The notes below the pieces were generated by a model. That model saw only the letters and a program-made list of their open reading frames with translations, did no database searches and was not told where the DNA came from. This document shows positions 9,166 to 18,041 of a stretch of DNA of 64,000 nucleotides, piece after piece; the first letter of the stretch is position 1, and every line of letters starts with the position of its first letter. The translations under genes were made by a program, and so were the position numbers. The stretch comes from Actinocatenispora sp963805605 (lineage in GTDB: Bacteria > Actinomycetota > Actinomycetes > Mycobacteriales > Micromonosporaceae): assembly GCA_963805605.1 (NCBI GenBank), contig CAWDUX010000001.1, positions 372,001-436,000 of the forward strand, written 5' to 3'.

Positions 9166-9981
9166 ATGCCCACCCGACGTTCCCGCCGTGACTACCGTGC
9201 GCCGGTGCCGCACCCGTCGGGGGTACGGCCGCCGGAGATCCCGTCGGACAAGGTGCCGCGCCATGTGGCGATCATCATGGACGGCAACGGGCGGTGGGCG
9301 AAGGCCCGGGGTCTGCCCCGTACGAAGGGCCATGAGGCAGGCGAGAGCGCGCTGTTCGACGTGATCGAGGGCGCGCTGGAACTGGGTGTGAAATACCTGT
9401 CGGCGTACGCGTTCTCCACCGAGAACTGGCGTCGGTCGCCGGACGAGGTGCGGTGGTTGATGGGGTTCAACCGGGATGTCATCCACCGTCGCCGGGACGA
9501 CCTGAACGCGATGGGCGTACGTATCCGTTGGGCTGGCCGCCGCCCGAAGTTGTGGCGCAGCGTGATCACCGAGCTGGAGCATGCGGAGCAGATGTCCCGT
9601 GACAACGACAAGCTGACCTTGCAGTTCTGTGTCAACTACGGGGGTCGGGCGGAGATCGCGGACGCGGCGGCGGCGATCGGGCGGGATGTGGCGGCCGGGC
9701 GTCTTCGGCCGGACCGGATCACCGAGAAGCTGTTCGCCCGTTATCTCGACGAGCCGGACATCCCGGATGTGGACCTGTTCGTACGGTCGTCCGGGGAGCA
9801 GCGGTTCTCCAACTACCTGCTGTGGCAGTCGGCGTACGCGGAGATGGTCTTCCTGGACACGTTGTGGCCCGACTTCGACCGCCGGCATCTGTGGCATGCC
9901 TGCGAGATCTATGCCGACCGGGACCGCCGGTACGGCGGGGCGGTGCCCAACCCTGAGCCCGCGCCGTACGTGGCGGGCTGA
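9166..9981 (+). CDS. uppS: Isoprenyl transferase / (di)polyprenyl diphosphate synthase (UppS-like)
   Basis: A 271-residue cis-prenyltransferase that makes the C50-C55 lipid carrier for peptidoglycan and other envelope glycans from IPP and an allylic diphosphate. Motifs include VAIIMDGNGRWAKARG (catalytic Asp and pyrophosphate-binding region), YAFSTENWRRS, and RSSGEQRFSNYLLWQSAYAE. It matches the long-chain synthase that in mycobacteria follows recO. ATG at 9166 has GGAAGGA six to twelve bases upstream. It ends the operon that starts at phoH; weak stem-loops follow between its stop and the convergent lipoprotein. Confidence 0.95.
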   Translation: MPTRRSRRDYRAPVPHPSGVRPPEIPSDKVPRHVAIIMDGNGRWAKARGLPRTKGHEAGESALFDVIEGALELGVKYLSAYAFSTENWRRSPDEVRWLMGFNRDVIHRRRDDLNAMGVRIRWAGRRPKLWRSVITELEHAEQMSRDNDKLTLQFCVNYGGRAEIADAAAAIGRDVAAGRLRPDRITEKLFARYLDEPDIPDVDLFVRSSGEQRFSNYLLWQSAYAEMVFLDTLWPDFDRRHLWHACEIYADRDRRYGGAVPNPEPAPYVAG

Positions 9982-10043
9982 CAGCCGGGCCTGCCCCGGC
10001 TGCGGTGGGCTGTCCGTCGGGCCGGCCAAGCCCACCACGCTGG

Positions 10044-10502
10044 TCAGCCACCGACGGCGACCTTGGAGGGCCGGCTCACGTTACAGCCGTAGTAGGTCTC
10101 CTTCGTCATGTTGTACCCCTGGCTGATGGTGAGTTTGCGGTCGTTGTTCCGGCCGACCGTGACGTTCTCGGGCCGGGTACCGAAGCTGTCGTCGGCGAAT
10201 GCGCTGTCACCGCCGGTGAACTCGATAGTGAAGGTGTAGCGGAAAGTGAAGTCCGACGACGGGTTCTGGATCGACACGTCGTACTTGAACTGCTGGGAGT
10301 TCTGGTCGTACCGGCAGTTGGTGCCCACTACTTCGCCGGTGGCGTCGCTGTTGTAGGTGGGGGAGGGCGACGGGGTGGGTGAGGAGCTCGGCTGGTTGAA
10401 GCCACCTGTCTGGTGGGGTATCAGTCCGCAGCCGGTGAGGCTGGTGACGACCACACCCGCGGCCAGTACGACGAGAACGGAACCAGGTTGCCGGCGTCGC
10501 AT
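10044..10502 (-). CDS. Putative lipoprotein
   Basis: A 152-residue protein with an N-terminal positive-hydrophobic signal (MRRRQPGSVLVVLAAGVVVTSLTGC) ending in the lipobox LTGC, a Ser/Pro/Thr linker (SSSPTPSPSPTY), and an exported beta-rich domain with two cysteines (NCRYDQ and YYGCN). GGGGAG lies six bases before the ATG. The beta domain resembles FxLYD-type or Ig-like carrier folds, but no ligand can be named. It lies downstream of the ECF transporter on the same strand, 113 bases after it. Confidence 0.78.
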   Translation of the reverse strand: MRRRQPGSVLVVLAAGVVVTSLTGCGLIPHQTGGFNQPSSSPTPSPSPTYNSDATGEVVGTNCRYDQNSQQFKYDVSIQNPSSDFTFRYTFTIEFTGGDSAFADDSFGTRPENVTVGRNNDRKLTISQGYNMTKETYYGCNVSRPSKVAVGG

Positions 10503-10615
10503 GTGAACTCCCCGAAATTGACGAACGCACGACACCCTAACGCGTGCGGTGTGCTGCCATGATGGCCTCTCCACGCCAGTGGCCGGTCCGCGCGTTAGCG
10601 GTGCTGTCGTGAGCT

Positions 10616-11416
10616 TCAGCCGATCAACGGGCGGAATGTACCGGCAGCCACGCTGACGGTGATGGCGGTGCCGGCCAATGCCGCGCCGGACAGCAGCACC
10701 AGTACGTCGACCGGGCGTACCCGCTGGGTGCGTGCCGCGGTGCGGGGCAGCCCGGAGTCGAAGCCGCGCGCATCCATCGCGGTGGCCAGCCGGCCGCCCC
10801 GGCGTACCGCGCTGACCAGCAGGGCGAACAGGGTGCCGGCGAACAGCCGGACCCGGGCCGGCAGGTTGGTTCCGGCGTCCACCCCGCGCGCCCGTCGGGC
10901 CATGCTCAGCAGTGTCCATTCCTCGGCCAGCATCGGCATCAGCCGGTATGCGGCGAGCGCGCCGATCGCGAACCGGGCCGGTACCCGCAGCTGCTGTACG
11001 AGGCTGTCGGCGAGGTCGGTCGGGTCGGTGGTGGCGAAGGCGAGTACGCCGGGTAGCGCGACCGCCAGTACCCGCAGGGCGAGCGCGGCACCGGTCAGCA
11101 GGCTGTCGTCGGTGAGCCGTACGGGTCCCAGGTGCAGCAGGTCGCTGCCGCTGGTGTCCGCCGCGAACAGCACGTTGACCAGGCCGACCATCGCGGCGCT
11201 GACCAGCAGCGGGCTGGTCCGCCGGGCCATTGTGGCGATCCGTAGCCCGGCGAACGGCAGTGCGGCGAGCACCCCGAGGAGCACGACGCCGGGTGTCACC
11301 GGGTCGGTGCTGGCCAGTACCGTCAGCGACAGCATGAGTACGGCGCCGAGCTTGGCGACCGGGTTGAGCCGGGCGGCGGGTGCGTCCGGTACGGCCAGTG
11401 GGGCGGCGAGTCTCAT
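10616..11416 (-). CDS. ECF transporter T component (CbiQ/YkoC-like)
   Basis: A 266-residue transmembrane coupling subunit of an energy-coupling-factor importer. It has about five or six membrane helices and the two conserved cytoplasmic ATPase-coupling motifs, ARRARGVDAG and AMDARGFDSG (A-R-G signatures). Its start ATG overlaps the stop of the ATPase gene, showing translational coupling. Together with the YkoE-like subunit and double ATPase it forms a complete transporter under a TPP riboswitch, so the cargo is likely a thiamine precursor such as HMP or thiamine itself. Confidence 0.9.
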   Translation of the reverse strand: MRLAAPLAVPDAPAARLNPVAKLGAVLMLSLTVLASTDPVTPGVVLLGVLAALPFAGLRIATMARRTSPLLVSAAMVGLVNVLFAADTSGSDLLHLGPVRLTDDSLLTGAALALRVLAVALPGVLAFATTDPTDLADSLVQQLRVPARFAIGALAAYRLMPMLAEEWTLLSMARRARGVDAGTNLPARVRLFAGTLFALLVSAVRRGGRLATAMDARGFDSGLPRTAARTQRVRPVDVLVLLSGAALAGTAITVSVAAGTFRPLIG

Positions 11417-12888
11417 CGGGTCACCCTGGCAGGTTCGGCGTGCGCCGCGAGCTGCCCGCGGTCGAGGGTGACGCTGCGGTCGGCCAGCGCGTCCACCAGT
11501 TCGGTGTCGTGGGTGACGACGGTGAGTGCGCGTCCGTCGTCGGCGAGTGCGCCGAGCAGCGCGACGGTTTCGGCCCAGGTGCGCAGGTCCTGGCCGAAGG
11601 TCGGTTCGTCGAGGATCAGCAGCTGGGGCGCGGTGGCCAGGGCGGTGGCCACGGACAGGCGCCGGGCTTCGCCACCGGACAGGGTGTAGGGGTTGGCTTC
11701 GGCGAGATGACCGAGCCGCAGCCGTTCCAGCAGTGCGGTGACGGTGGCGCTGATCTCGGTCTCCGGCCGGCCGGTACGACGTGGGCCGAGCGCGAGTTCG
11801 TCGCGTACCCGGCCGGTGACGAACTGGTGTTCGGGGTTCTGGAAGACCGAGCCGATCCGGGTGGTCAGGTCCGTGGCCCGCCACCGGTGCGGTGGGCGGG
11901 CGGTGAGTCTGCCGGCGGCCAGGTCGGCGGTGGCGAGGATGCGTCCCGCACCGGGCGCGAGCAGCCCGCCGAGCAGCAGTGCCAGTGTGGACTTGCCGGA
12001 TCCGTTGCGCCCCAGGACGGTGAGCACTTCACCCGCGGACACGTCGAGGTCCACATCGGACAGTGCAGGGGTGGTGCTGCCCGGGTGCCGGTAGCCTAGC
12101 CCGGTCGCCCGTAGCAGCGTGGATCCCGGGGTACGTGTCCCCGCGGTCCGCCCTGTCGGTACCTGGCCGGGTACCCAGACACCCTGTGCGGCGAGTTCGG
12201 CGCCGTGCCGCGCGAAGACCTGTTCCGGGGTTCCACTGACCTGTACTCCGCCGCCGGATGCCAGTACCACCACCCGGTCGATGAGCGGCAGCACTTCGCT
12301 GACTCGGTGTTCGACCAGGATCATCGTGGTACGCCGGTCGGCCAGGACCCGACCCAGCGCGTGCCGGACAGCCCGGGCCCCGGCCGGGTCGAGGTTGGCG
12401 GTCGGTTCGTCGAGCAGCATCAGGTCCGGTTCGGGCGCCAGTATCCCGGCCAGTGCGAGGCGCTGTGCCTCGCCACCGGACAGTGTCGTGGTGTCGCGGT
12501 CCAGCGGGTGCCCGAAGCCCACGGTGTCGAGCACTTCGCGGACCCGTGGCCAGATCCGCTCGGTCGCCACACCGTGGTTCTCCAGCCCGAAGGCCACGTC
12601 GTCGCCGCTGCGGGCCATCACCAGCTGGCTCTGCGGGTCCTGGAACAGGATGCCGGGCCGCGGCCCGGTCGACGCGCGGCCGTACCGGAGGATCTCGCCG
12701 GTCTGCTCACCGGTGTCGGTGGGCAGCAGCCCGGCGACACCGGCGAGCAGGGTGGATTTGCCGGCGCCGGACGGGCCCAGCAGCAGGATCCGTTCGCCCT
12801 GTTCGACCCGCAGGTCCACTTCGCGTACGGCCCATGCGCGGCGTCCGGCGTGCCGCCAGGAGAAGCCTCGTACCTCGACGGCCGGCAC
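11413..12888 (-). CDS. ECF transporter tandem ATPase (YkoD-like)
   Basis: A 491-residue protein with two ABC ATPase halves. Half one has Walker A GPSGAGKST, signature LSGGEAQRLALA and Walker B LMLLDEPTANLDPA; half two has GRNGSGKSTLA, LSGGEARRLSVA and LLILDEPTFGQD. This fused A-A' arrangement is typical of YkoD-type ECF importers. The start is the GTG at 12888, which shares one base with the stop of the substrate subunit gene; the frame remains open upstream but runs antiparallel in sense through the S-subunit gene and is not coding. Hydrolysis drives uptake by the ECF complex at the membrane. Confidence 0.93.
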   Translation of the reverse strand: MPAVEVRGFSWRHAGRRAWAVREVDLRVEQGERILLLGPSGAGKSTLLAGVAGLLPTDTGEQTGEILRYGRASTGPRPGILFQDPQSQLVMARSGDDVAFGLENHGVATERIWPRVREVLDTVGFGHPLDRDTTTLSGGEAQRLALAGILAPEPDLMLLDEPTANLDPAGARAVRHALGRVLADRRTTMILVEHRVSEVLPLIDRVVVLASGGGVQVSGTPEQVFARHGAELAAQGVWVPGQVPTGRTAGTRTPGSTLLRATGLGYRHPGSTTPALSDVDLDVSAGEVLTVLGRNGSGKSTLALLLGGLLAPGAGRILATADLAAGRLTARPPHRWRATDLTTRIGSVFQNPEHQFVTGRVRDELALGPRRTGRPETEISATVTALLERLRLGHLAEANPYTLSGGEARRLSVATALATAPQLLILDEPTFGQDLRTWAETVALLGALADDGRALTVVTHDTELVDALADRSVTLDRGQLAAHAEPARVTR

Positions 12889-13478
12889 TAGACCGGTACG
12901 CGTTCCCGGCCGGCTCCGAACCGGTCCAGTACGCCGGTCCTGGCCATCGCGGCGACCAGGGCGTATCCGCCGAGTCCGGCGATGACCAGGCCGCTGATCG
13001 CGCCGGCTGCGGTGTAGGCGAACTTCCAGCCCCAGGACCATGCCGGGTAGTAGAAGAACCATTCGTAGACGGTGGCGGATACGGCGGCCATGGCGCCGGA
13101 CAGCAGCGCCACCGGGAGACGGAGGTTGAGGTAGGCGAAGCACAGGAAGGCCAGTTCGCCGCCGGCCGCCTCGATCAGGCCTTCCATCACGGTCGACATT
13201 CCCCACTGGTTGCCGATCAGGGTGGAGACCAGTGCGGCGATGAACTCGGTATAGATGGCGGCGCCGGGTTTGCGGATCACCAGCCCACCGATCACCGCGG
13301 CCAGCATCCAGACGCCGATGATGAGGCCGCCGGCCGGTTTGAAGGCGTCGAAGGCGGTCCCGAATCCCTTCCAGACCAGGTCCCATACCCAGAAGACCAC
13401 GCCGAAGGCGACACCGATCACCGAGGCGACCACGATGTCGATGGTCCGCCACCTCATACTGTTGCGCTTGTCACTCAT
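12888..13478 (-). CDS. ECF transporter S component (YkoE-like, thiamine/HMP)
   Basis: A 196-residue membrane protein with about five hydrophobic helices and the YkoE-type features RWRTIDIVVASVIGVAFGVVFW, GNQWGMSTVMEGLIEAAGGELAF and YYPAWSWGWKFAY. YkoE is the substrate-binding subunit of the YkoEDC importer, assigned to thiamine or hydroxymethylpyrimidine. GGGAGG lies nine bases before the ATG at 13478. It is the first gene after the TPP riboswitch and is followed by the ATPase and T subunit. Substrate is inferred from family and riboswitch. Confidence 0.9.
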   Translation of the reverse strand: MSDKRNSMRWRTIDIVVASVIGVAFGVVFWVWDLVWKGFGTAFDAFKPAGGLIIGVWMLAAVIGGLVIRKPGAAIYTEFIAALVSTLIGNQWGMSTVMEGLIEAAGGELAFLCFAYLNLRLPVALLSGAMAAVSATVYEWFFYYPAWSWGWKFAYTAAGAISGLVIAGLGGYALVAAMARTGVLDRFGAGRERVPV

Positions 13479-13612
13479 TGCTCTGCCTCCCAGTCCAGTG
13501 GTGAACCAGGAGGAGCCACCCACGTACGGGCATGCCGGTACGGCCATGCTGGTACGGGCGGTGCACCGGTCGCCGGGGCGCCGGTGCGCCGAACTGCCAG
13601 AGATCAACCGAA

Positions 13613-13703
<91 letters not shown>

Positions 13704-13890
13704 GTCGATGCACTTGTCCCCTGCGACGTTAGCGGTCCGAGGGCGCACGTTCAATCGGGTGGGGGCCGCTGTGTGCCGATCCACCATCACGGTGTTAACC
13801 TGAAGTACGTCGATCATTACTCAGGGTGTCTGTGGTCGCGATGTTCTCCCCTGTTGCTGGGCACGAGTTGCCCGGGCGTGAGAGCGTCGA

Positions 13891-14523
13891 GTGGTGACCA
13901 CGTGGAATCCGGAGCGTCCTGTCGTGGGTGAACTGGTAGTCAGGCGCCGGGGTGTGGTGTTGATGGCAGCCACCGGGCTGACCATCGGTGTCGGCGCACC
14001 TGCCGGGGCGACGATCCAGAACTCCAGCAAACGGCTCGCCAGCACACGCGGGTCGCAGAATCAACGGATCACCTTTGTGCGCGGCGTCGGATCCGGTGAC
14101 GAGGAGATCCGGGCCACGGCCCGGGGTCCGGTGGACGGCTTCGGCACCGCCCGGGTGATCGATTTCAGGTCCGATCCGGTGGGCGGCCGGTTCCGCGGCG
14201 CCTGGCAGCTGTCCTTCCCGGCCGGCGACATCCGCTACGTGTTCGCCGGTCGGGCGCGGGACCATGCCTCCGGCGGTCCGTCGGGTACCGGCCGGTCGGA
14301 TGCCGGCCCGGCCGCCCTGGCGGTACCTGGCCATGATCTTGTCGCGCCGGGTGCGGCGCAGGCCGTGCGGCACGTCGGCGATGCGCCGGATGCGCTGGTC
14401 CGAGGCACGTTCGAACTGCTCGGTGGCACTGGGCGGTTTGCCCGGGTCGCTGGCCGCGGCATCTTCCAGGGCTGGACGATGCCTGGTACGAGCGGGTTGC
14501 TCCCGATCGACGACGTGGACTGA
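13891..14523 (+). CDS. Secreted protein of unknown function
   Basis: A protein of about 210 residues with an N-terminal export signal (VVRRRGVVLMAATGLTIGVG, followed by APAGA). The three arginines hint at Tat export but the motif is not strict. The C-terminal part has the pattern VRGTFELLGGTGRFARVAGRGIFQG, which resembles beta-barrel proteins of the allene-oxide-cyclase-like/dirigent type that recur in actinomycetes. I cannot assign a function. Starts at GTG 13891 or GTG 13924 are both possible; the later start gives a more normal signal peptide. Confidence 0.55.
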   Translation: MVTTWNPERPVVGELVVRRRGVVLMAATGLTIGVGAPAGATIQNSSKRLASTRGSQNQRITFVRGVGSGDEEIRATARGPVDGFGTARVIDFRSDPVGGRFRGAWQLSFPAGDIRYVFAGRARDHASGGPSGTGRSDAGPAALAVPGHDLVAPGAAQAVRHVGDAPDALVRGTFELLGGTGRFARVAGRGIFQGWTMPGTSGLLPIDDVD

Positions 14524-14629
14524 GCTGTCGGCGGCCGGAGGCTGGAACCGTCAGGTGTGAACCCGCTACCGGTGGGTACTACTCACGGGTAGCAGCCGAG
14601 CTGACGGCCCGATTCGGGGGGTGCCCCAG

Positions 14630-16582
14630 ATGACCGCAACCGTACGTGACGACGGTCGGAAGCAGGACAAACCGCAGGAAGTGGACGAACGTACCGCCCG
14701 GCGGGTCGCCGAGGAGGCTCGGGAGCAGGAATGGCGGCGGCCCAGCTTCGGTAAGGAACTGTTCCTCGGCCGGCTGCGGCTCGACCTGATCCACCCGCAT
14801 CCCGAGCCCACCGACGAGGCCCGGGCCCGCGGCGAGAAATACCTGCGGCAGATCCGCGAGTTCGCCACTAAGCAGATCGACGGTGCGCGGATCGAGCGTG
14901 AGGACCGGATCCCCGACGACGTGGTCCGTGGGCTGCGCAAACTCGGCGCGTTCGGCATGAAGATCGACCGGAAGTACGGCGGGCTCGGCCTCTCCCAGTA
15001 CTACTACGGCCGGGCGCTGATGCTGTTCGGCTCGGCCAGCCCGGCGGTGGGTGCCCTGCTGTCGGCACACCAGTCCATCGGCGTACCGCAGCCGCTGAAA
15101 CTGTTCGGCACCGAGGAACAGAAAAAGAAGTACCTGCCCGGCCTGGCCGCCGGCCAGATCAGTGCGTTCCTGCTCACCGAGCCCGACGTGGGTTCCGACC
15201 CGGCCCGGTTGGCGACCGTCGCGACACCCACCGACGACGGCGGTTACCTGCTCAACGGGGTCAAGCTGTGGGCCACCAACGGCGTGATCGCGGACCTGCT
15301 GGTGGTGATGGCCCGGGTACCGAAGTCGGCGGGCCACCACGGCGGTGTCTCGACGTTCGTCATCCCGGCCGACGCGCCCGGCGTGACGGTGGAACGGCGC
15401 AACTCCTTCATGGGTCTGCGCGGCCTGGAGAACAGCGTGACCCGCTTCCACGACGTACGGGTGCCGGCCGACGACCGGATCGGCGCTGAAGGGCAGGGCC
15501 TCAAGATCGCCCTCACCACCCTCAACACCGGTCGTCTCGCGCTGCCGGCGACATGCGTCGGTGCAGCCAAGTACGCGCTGCGGGTGGCCCGGGAATGGTC
15601 CGCCGCCCGGGTGCAGTGGGGCCGGCCGGTGGGTGAGCACGAGGCCGTCGGTGGCAAGCTCGCCTACCTCGCGGCCAGCACGTTCGGACTGGAATCCGTA
15701 CTGGACCTGTGCGACCTGCTGGCCGACGACGACCGCAACGACATCCGGATCGAAGCGGCGGTGGCCAAGCTGTACGGCTCCGAGGTCGGTTGGCAGGTCG
15801 TCGACGAACTGGTGCAGATCCGCGGTGGACGTGGCTACGAGAGCGCCGAGTCGCTGGCCGCCCGCGGTGAGCGCGGTCTGCCGGTCGAGCAACTGATGCG
15901 CGACATGCGGATCAATCGGATCTTCGAAGGTTCCAGCGAGATCATGCGGTTGTTCATCGCAAGGGAGGCCGTCGACACCCACCTCGCGGTCGCCGGCGAC
16001 ATCATCGACCCCGAAGTAGACCTCGCCGGAAAGGCCAGGGCCGGTGCGCAGGCCGGCGCGTTCTACGCCCGCTGGCTACCCGGCCTGGCCGTCGGACGCG
16101 GCCAGAACCCGGTCGGTTTCCAGGAGTTCGGCCCGCTCGGCCGGCACCTGCGCTATGTCGAACGGGCCAGCCGGCGGATGGCACGCTCCACCTTCTACGC
16201 CATGGCCCGCTGGCAGGGCAGCCTGGAGCGGCGGGAGCGCTTCCTGGGCCGCATCGTCGACCTGGGCGCCGAGCTGTTCGCGATGAGCGCCGCCTGCGTG
16301 CGGGCCCGCCGCTACGCGGTACACGAGCCGGAGCACGCCGCGCAGGCCGCCGAACTGGCCGACCTGTTCTGCGCGCAGGCAACCCGTCGGGTGGAAGCGC
16401 TGTTCACCGAGCTGTGGGACAACACCGACCGGATCGACCACCGGGCTGCCGAACGGGTCCTGGCCGGCCGGTACGAGTTCCTCGAGGACGGCGTCATCCA
16501 CGCCGAGTCCGACGCCGAATGGGTGCCCGAGTACCAGCCCGGCCCGGCGAAGGTACCCAATCTGCGCCGCCGGATCGACTGA
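14630..16582 (+). CDS. Acyl-CoA dehydrogenase (long form, FadE-like)
   Basis: A 650-residue flavoprotein that oxidises acyl-CoA thioesters in beta-oxidation or related pathways. The N-terminal and middle domains are standard (LRKLGAFGMKIDRKYGGLGLS, LTEPDVGSDPARLAT, GVKLWATNGVIADLL), and the catalytic region is RINRIFEGSSEIMRLFIARE, with the Glu expected of this class. A C-terminal extension of about 200 helical residues places it with the very-long-chain type. GGGGGG precedes the ATG by about nine bases. It is followed by a strong terminator and appears monocistronic. The chain length of the substrate is not determinable. Confidence 0.92.
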   Translation: MTATVRDDGRKQDKPQEVDERTARRVAEEAREQEWRRPSFGKELFLGRLRLDLIHPHPEPTDEARARGEKYLRQIREFATKQIDGARIEREDRIPDDVVRGLRKLGAFGMKIDRKYGGLGLSQYYYGRALMLFGSASPAVGALLSAHQSIGVPQPLKLFGTEEQKKKYLPGLAAGQISAFLLTEPDVGSDPARLATVATPTDDGGYLLNGVKLWATNGVIADLLVVMARVPKSAGHHGGVSTFVIPADAPGVTVERRNSFMGLRGLENSVTRFHDVRVPADDRIGAEGQGLKIALTTLNTGRLALPATCVGAAKYALRVAREWSAARVQWGRPVGEHEAVGGKLAYLAASTFGLESVLDLCDLLADDDRNDIRIEAAVAKLYGSEVGWQVVDELVQIRGGRGYESAESLAARGERGLPVEQLMRDMRINRIFEGSSEIMRLFIAREAVDTHLAVAGDIIDPEVDLAGKARAGAQAGAFYARWLPGLAVGRGQNPVGFQEFGPLGRHLRYVERASRRMARSTFYAMARWQGSLERRERFLGRIVDLGAELFAMSAACVRARRYAVHEPEHAAQAAELADLFCAQATRRVEALFTELWDNTDRIDHRAAERVLAGRYEFLEDGVIHAESDAEWVPEYQPGPAKVPNLRRRID

Positions 16583-16586
16583 CCGC

Positions 16587-16622
16587 AACGCTGACCCGGG
16601 CGGACCGGCCCGGGTCAGCGTT
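16587..16622 (+). terminator. Hairpin terminator after acyl-CoA dehydrogenase
   Basis: A perfect 15-base-pair stem (arm AACGCTGACCCGGGC) with a six-base loop starts five bases after the stop of the dehydrogenase gene. No long T tract follows, as is usual at this G+C. It separates the gene from the convergent arsR-type gene and may act in both directions. Confidence 0.75.
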
Positions 16623-16650
16623 GGCCCGGGGCGGGCACGGCAGTCAGCTG

Positions 16651-16995
16651 TCAGCCGACGGACGCGGCCCGGTGGCCGGCACCAGCGGCACCGGGGTGGC
16701 CAGGTTCCCGGGCGTGGCTGACCGCGTCGGCCACGATGTGCGCGATGTGCTCGTCGGTCAACGAGTACGCGATCTCCCGACCGCGCCGCTCACCGTGTAC
16801 GACGCCGGCACCCTTGAGTACCCGCAGGTGCTGGGAGACCAGAGGTTGCGGTGCGCCGGTCGCATCCACCAGCTCGTGTACGCAGCGGGACCCGTGGGCC
16901 AGCTCGGTGACCACCGCGATCCGCAGCGGGGCGGCCAGGGCCCGCAGCAGGTCGCCGGCGGCCTGGTAGCTCTCGTAGCCGCTGAGGATGGTCAT
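16651..16995 (-). CDS. ArsR/SmtB family transcriptional regulator
   Basis: A 114-residue winged-helix repressor: ALAAPLRIAVVTELAHGSRCVHELVDATGAPQPLVSQHLRVLKGAGVVHGERRGREIAYSLTD includes the recognition helix region. Cysteine C42-type ELVD residues and late histidines (DEHIAHIVADAVSHAREPGH) fit the C-terminal alpha-5 metal site (zinc) of SmtB-type sensors. GGGGAG precedes the ATG at 16995. It lies near glyS, as does smtB in mycobacteria, but the partner zur gene expected there is not in this window. Probable zinc-responsive repressor. Confidence 0.88.
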   Translation of the reverse strand: MTILSGYESYQAAGDLLRALAAPLRIAVVTELAHGSRCVHELVDATGAPQPLVSQHLRVLKGAGVVHGERRGREIAYSLTDEHIAHIVADAVSHAREPGHPGAAGAGHRAASVG

Positions 16996-17043
16996 GCTCC
17001 CCAAGGTATCGTGCCGCCGGTCACGGCCCCGGATCCCGCCGGT

Positions 17044-17349
17044 TCAGCGGATCTTGTCGACCACGACCGCGAGCAGTAGAGCCAGGGCGAACAACTGGAT
17101 CAGCCGGCGTCCCCACGGCAGCCGGGGCCAGGTGACACTCAGCAGGGCCGCGAACCCCACGATCAGGACCAACAGCAGAACGGCGCCGACAACGCCCGGA
17201 AGGAACAGGCCGGCCAGTACCAGGGCCAGCATCACCAGGAAGAGCCCCGTACGGGGCAGCCTGCTCAGGTAGACCATCAGCACCCGGGCCCATTTGCCGG
17301 TCCCGGTGGGTGCGGCGTCGCGTCTGTTGGTCCGTGGCCCATCCGACAC
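17044..17349 (-). CDS. Small membrane protein
   Basis: A 101-residue protein with a hydrophilic N-terminus, three predicted membrane helices (LFLVMLALVLAGLFLPG, VVGAVLLLVLIVGFAAL and LIQLFALALLLAVVV) and a short charged tail. This pattern matches the DUF6703/DUF3099-like small membrane proteins of actinobacteria in a general way, but I cannot name the family. GTG at 17349 is preceded by GAAGGAGAT. It lies 48 bases upstream of the ArsR gene on the same strand, so the two may be co-transcribed. Confidence 0.7.
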   Translation of the reverse strand: MSDGPRTNRRDAAPTGTGKWARVLMVYLSRLPRTGLFLVMLALVLAGLFLPGVVGAVLLLVLIVGFAALLSVTWPRLPWGRRLIQLFALALLLAVVVDKIR

Positions 17350-17504
17350 CTGATCTCCTTCGCTCGGTACTCCCCATTGTTCACCAGGTGCTGGGAGGTA
17401 GCGTCGGCACGGCGGTCGTCGGCGTCCGGTGCGGTTCCACGCCGGCCCCGACATGTCGGTGACACGGGGCACAACAGGCCCCTCGGGTCGGTCTGGGAGG
17501 GTTC

Positions 17505-17930
17505 GTGCTGGTGGTCAACCGGTTCCGGGTGGCGGGTGAGCCCGGTGGGAGCGGGTATCCGGACGGGCGGGACGCGCCGGCCGTACCCGGTGCGGCCGCA
17601 GCGCAGTTCGCCGAACGGGCCCGCGCCGCACTGGCGGCGTTCGCGGCCTGTCCGGGCTTCGCCGACGGCCGGCTCGGACGCTCGGCCGACGACCCGACCT
17701 GGTGGTGTCTGGTCACCCGGTGGGACTCGGTCGGCGCCTACCGTCGGGCGCTGGGCAGCTACCAGGTGAAACTGACCGCGACGCCGCTGCTCGCCGAAGC
17801 GGTGGAGGAGCCGTCGGCGTTCGAGGTCCTGGCCGGCGTCGGCCGTGACGGAACGCTGCACACCGGTGACAGTGACCGCGCTCCGGATGCGGGGGACACC
17901 GCGGTCGGTGACGCGTATCGGACCCGCTGA
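17505..17930 (+). CDS. Antibiotic biosynthesis monooxygenase (ABM) domain protein
   Basis: A 141-residue protein with a ferredoxin-like alpha/beta barrel pattern of the ABM superfamily: LVVNRFRV at the start, a helix with AALAAFAACPGFADGRLG, then DDPTWWCLVTRWDSVGAYRRAL. Such small dimeric proteins include cofactor-free oxygenases and heme-degrading enzymes, though many have no known activity. GTG at 17505 follows GGGAGGG. The last 25 residues are acidic and disordered. It is divergent from the small membrane protein. Confidence 0.75.
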   Translation: MLVVNRFRVAGEPGGSGYPDGRDAPAVPGAAAAQFAERARAALAAFAACPGFADGRLGRSADDPTWWCLVTRWDSVGAYRRALGSYQVKLTATPLLAEAVEEPSAFEVLAGVGRDGTLHTGDSDRAPDAGDTAVGDAYRTR

Positions 17931-18041
17931 CACCACCGACCGCGTCCGCGGTGAAGTTCGTGGTGCGCGGATACGATTCCGGCAGAGCGACCGGCGGGAG
18001 CGGACCGAGATGATGATGTTGCGTCAGACGGGTGGGCGGCG

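Noticed and set aside
11413..13452. Extending the ECF ATPase frame upstream to 13452
   Set aside because: The extra 188 codons overlap the S-subunit gene on the same strand in another frame and are Arg-rich with no homology; the GTG at 12888 gives a normal ATPase start.
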